7,168 nt of DNA. It comes from an uncultured Pseudomonadota bacterium. Lineage in GTDB: Bacteria > Myxococcota > UBA796. This document shows positions 5,640-7,168 of the stretch, in pieces (the first letter of the stretch is position 1; each line of letters opens with the position of its first letter). Below the pieces are notes generated by a model, which searched no databases, had not been told where the DNA came from, and was given only the letters and a program-made list of their open reading frames with translations. The stretch spans positions 1-7,168 of the forward strand of contig CAJWHX010000169.1 in the NCBI GenBank assembly GCA_913040875.1, written 5' to 3'. Made by a program: the position numbers and the translations under genes.

Positions 5640-6599
5640 ATGGAATTTGTTATGAACACCCGCAAAATGAATTTACAGCTTGAACAAGACCTTGCCATTC
5701 GAATCATTGCGCTAGAAGATGAACTTGAAAGCAAGCTTTTAACCATTGCCGACTTTCAAGAAACTCTTCTAGAAGTTCAAAACCAACCTCGAAAGCACAA
5801 CGCTGAACGCATCATGAGATTTGGAAATTGTGTGGAGTTGCTAAAAGAAAGAAGTCGATCAGACAAATCTCTGCGCCCGATGTCCCGATTGGTCTCTCGA
5901 TTGCAATCAAAAGGAGACGACCTCCGTTGGGAACTCGCGATGAGCGCGGAACACATTGCAAAGATTGAAAGCAACAAGATGAGTGGACGCAGTATGCAGT
6001 CAGAAGATCTGCTTCAAGAAGGCTACATTGGTCTACTGGAGGCTGCAAAACGGTTTGACCCTGAAAAGGAAATCCGATTCACCACTTACGCACGCTGGTG
6101 GGTTCGAGCACAGATCACTCGATGTATCGAAAACACAGGGCGACTCATTAGAATACCTGGTGGTGCCATAGAACAAACTCGCAACCTACAGACCGTTATC
6201 GAACAGTACATCAATGATGGTAAAGAATACAACCTTGAAGAAATCGCTGGTACTCTCGGTATGAGTCTAAAACGCGCCAATATGCTGTTGAAACAACAGT
6301 CGGCGATCTCATTGGATGCAGAAGACGTCGAAGGGAATGCATTGATGGATACACTACCTAGTGATGTATCCGTTGCAGAAGACACTTTGGAGCATCAAGA
6401 AGCATTGCAGCTCATCCATAAGAAATTCTCTGACTATCTGGATAGTCGTGAGCAATACATCTTGATTCATCACTTCGGATTGGATGGAAATCCCAAACAA
6501 ACCATGCGTGAAATCGGTGAACACATCTCTTTATCCAAAGAACGAGTTCGCCAAATTGAATACAAAGCCATTGAACGATTGCGCCACCTCTTTCATTAA
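5640..6599 (+). CDS. Sigma-70 family RNA polymerase sigma factor (non-ECF, regions 2-3-4)
   Basis: The protein has 319 residues numbered from ATG 5640. ATG 5652 is perhaps the better start, because a GGAA lies 6 nt before it and nothing ribosome-site-like precedes 5640. Residues 1-110 are mostly helical and charged, without recognisable region 1.1. Region 2 follows: DLLQEGYIGLLEAAKRFD (123-140, core binding) and IRFTTYARWWVRAQITR (145-161, promoter melting and -10 recognition), then GRLIRIP. Region 3 is about 180-222, the region 3.2 linker with SLDAEDVEGNALMDTL is 224-239, and region 4 is 255-317 with the -35-reading HTH IGEHISLSKERVRQIEYKAIERL (292-314). Having a full sigma-3 domain, it is RpoD/RpoH-like and not an ECF factor such as CarQ or LitS. 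It is divergent from the CarH-like gene, its promoter is overlaid by 11-bp repeats, and it precedes a photolyase gene. A light-induced sigma factor driving photoprotection genes is the inferred role. Confidence 0.93.
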   Translation: MEFVMNTRKMNLQLEQDLAIRIIALEDELESKLLTIADFQETLLEVQNQPRKHNAERIMRFGNCVELLKERSRSDKSLRPMSRLVSRLQSKGDDLRWELAMSAEHIAKIESNKMSGRSMQSEDLLQEGYIGLLEAAKRFDPEKEIRFTTYARWWVRAQITRCIENTGRLIRIPGGAIEQTRNLQTVIEQYINDGKEYNLEEIAGTLGMSLKRANMLLKQQSAISLDAEDVEGNALMDTLPSDVSVAEDTLEHQEALQLIHKKFSDYLDSREQYILIHHFGLDGNPKQTMREIGEHISLSKERVRQIEYKAIERLRHLFH

Positions 6600-6610
6600 G
6601 AGCAATATTC

Positions 6611-6638
6611 ATGGGATCGTGTAATCTGGATCCCATTT
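6611..6638 (+). terminator. Possible rho-independent terminator after the sigma-factor gene
   Basis: ATGGGATC (6611-6618) pairs perfectly with GATCCCAT (6629-6636) around a 10-nt loop, 12 nt after the sigma-factor stop. Only a short TTT run (6636-6638) follows, so termination may be partial and some read-through into the photolyase gene is possible. Confidence 0.45.
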
Positions 6639-6642
6639 AACC

Positions 6643-6686
6643 TTTGGGTCTTTGAATCTTTGAATCTTTGAATGAATCTTTGAATC
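6643..6686 (+). repeat. Tandem octamer repeat TTTGAATC upstream of the photolyase gene
   Basis: The copies are TTTGGGTC (degenerate, 6643-6650), TTTGAATC (6651-6658), TTTGAATC (6659-6666), TTTGAATG plus AATC (6667-6678) and TTTGAATC (6679-6686). The array lies between the hairpin and the photolyase ribosome site. Simple repeats of this kind can change copy number by slippage and so alter promoter spacing. It shares the TTTGAAT core with the TGAATAG boxes but has an 8-bp or 4-bp step, not 11 bp. Confidence 0.75.
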
Positions 6687-6753
6687 GTAGAACATTGGCG
6701 TTCTCTTCAACAGTCGTGTGACCACTAGCTTCTCAATAACTTCTGGAGGGGCC

Positions 6754-7168
6754 ATGCACCCTATACGCTTACAAACATTGAACGGTCGTCCTGTAGATAC
6801 CTCTAAGCCATACGTTCTGTATTGGATGACATCAGCCCGTCGACCACAGTTCAACTTTGCCCTTGAACACGCAATAGACCTGGCCAATCAGTACAATGTG
6901 GGTCTGATCGTATTTGAGGGCCTTAGAATGAATTATCGTTGGGCTAGCGATCGTTTTCATCAATTCGTCAAAGAAGGAATGATTGCCAACCGAACCGCAT
7001 TTAGACCCAGTAAAGTACACTACATCCCTCCACTAACAAGCGGTCCCTCGAACGCAGATCCCTTAGATCAATGGTTTTACATTTCAACTCCGATTAATGG
7101 TGACGTACCTTTTAAGATAAAACCTGTTGGAGGAACATTAGATGAAGAAATTTCCTACATCGTAAATA
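6754..7168 (+). CDS. Photolyase/cryptochrome-family protein, class II-like N-terminal domain (partial; continues beyond window)
   Basis: Reading from ATG 6754, the frame stays open for 138 codons to the window end. A strong GGAGG (6745-6749) lies 4 nt before the start. Residues 19-83 match the N-terminal antenna-type alpha/beta domain of class II-like CPD photolyases: PYVLYWMTSARRPQFNFAL, then EHAIDLANQYNVGLIVFEGL, then YRWASDRFHQFVKEGM and NRTAF. The FAD-binding helical domain lies beyond the window. By family it repairs UV cyclobutane pyrimidine dimers using blue light and reduced FAD. Position next to a CarH-like photoreceptor and a sigma factor fits a light-induced repair gene. After HYIP (residues 89-92) the sequence no longer follows the pattern I expect (an aromatic-plus-acidic stretch leading to a GLL helix) but continues as PLTSGPSNADPLDQWFYIS and onwards. 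This could be an insertion, a divergent subfamily or a damaged gene; no other frame restores the expected sequence. Confidence 0.82.
   Translation, partial: MHPIRLQTLNGRPVDTSKPYVLYWMTSARRPQFNFALEHAIDLANQYNVGLIVFEGLRMNYRWASDRFHQFVKEGMIANRTAFRPSKVHYIPPLTSGPSNADPLDQWFYISTPINGDVPFKIKPVGGTLDEEISYIVN

Noticed and set aside
6643..6686. TTTGAATC array as another CarH-type operator
   Set aside because: It shares the TTGAAT core but lacks the AG ending and has 8-bp and 4-bp steps instead of 11 bp.
6609..7020. Minus-strand open frames opposite the photolyase start
   Set aside because: They have no ribosome site or family likeness and lie antisense to a well-supported plus-strand gene.

Overview
The window comes from a Gram-negative (outer-membrane) bacterium of moderate GC content. 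It carries a periplasmic LolA-like protein with a type I signal peptide and a Lol/FtsX-type ABC exporter. From memory of the families, the sigma factor and photolyase resemble proteins of deltaproteobacterial/myxobacterial lineages. That is a weak inference, and the phylum is not determined here.

Layout. Positions 1-3490 (minus strand) hold a compact operon read right to left: a LolA-like outer-membrane lipoprotein-sorting protein, two FtsX/LolC-E-type permeases, and the ATPase, whose C-terminal two-thirds lie outside the window. The genes are 8 bp apart, overlap by 1-4 bp, and are 30 bp apart, respectively. Upstream on the same strand are a TetR-family regulator (3682-4257) and a MerR-family regulator with a C-terminal cobalamin-binding domain (4462-5418), a CarH/LitR-type B12 photoreceptor. 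Divergent from it on the plus strand is a non-ECF sigma-70-family factor (5640-6599), followed by the start of a photolyase gene (6754 to the window end).

How the genes fit together. The right half reads as a blue/green-light response module. The CarH/LitR-like repressor has all the photochemically important residues visible (W-x9-EH and ExHxxG). It sits back to back with a sigma factor gene that lies next to a DNA-repair photolyase. The 7-mer TGAATAG, or its variant TGAACAG, occurs eight times counting both orientations. All eight copies lie in the two intergenic regions on either side of the photoreceptor gene. Twice they form tandem direct repeats with exactly the 11-bp period known for CarH operators, once over the sigma-factor -10/+1 region and once upstream of tetR. 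This predicts that the photoreceptor represses itself, the sigma factor and the tetR gene in the dark, tying a lipoprotein-trafficking operon to light.

The LolA-like operon has its own promoter region. It carries a perfect 15-bp inverted repeat over the promoter and a second perfect 11-bp inverted repeat in the leader, probably the operator of the neighbouring TetR protein.
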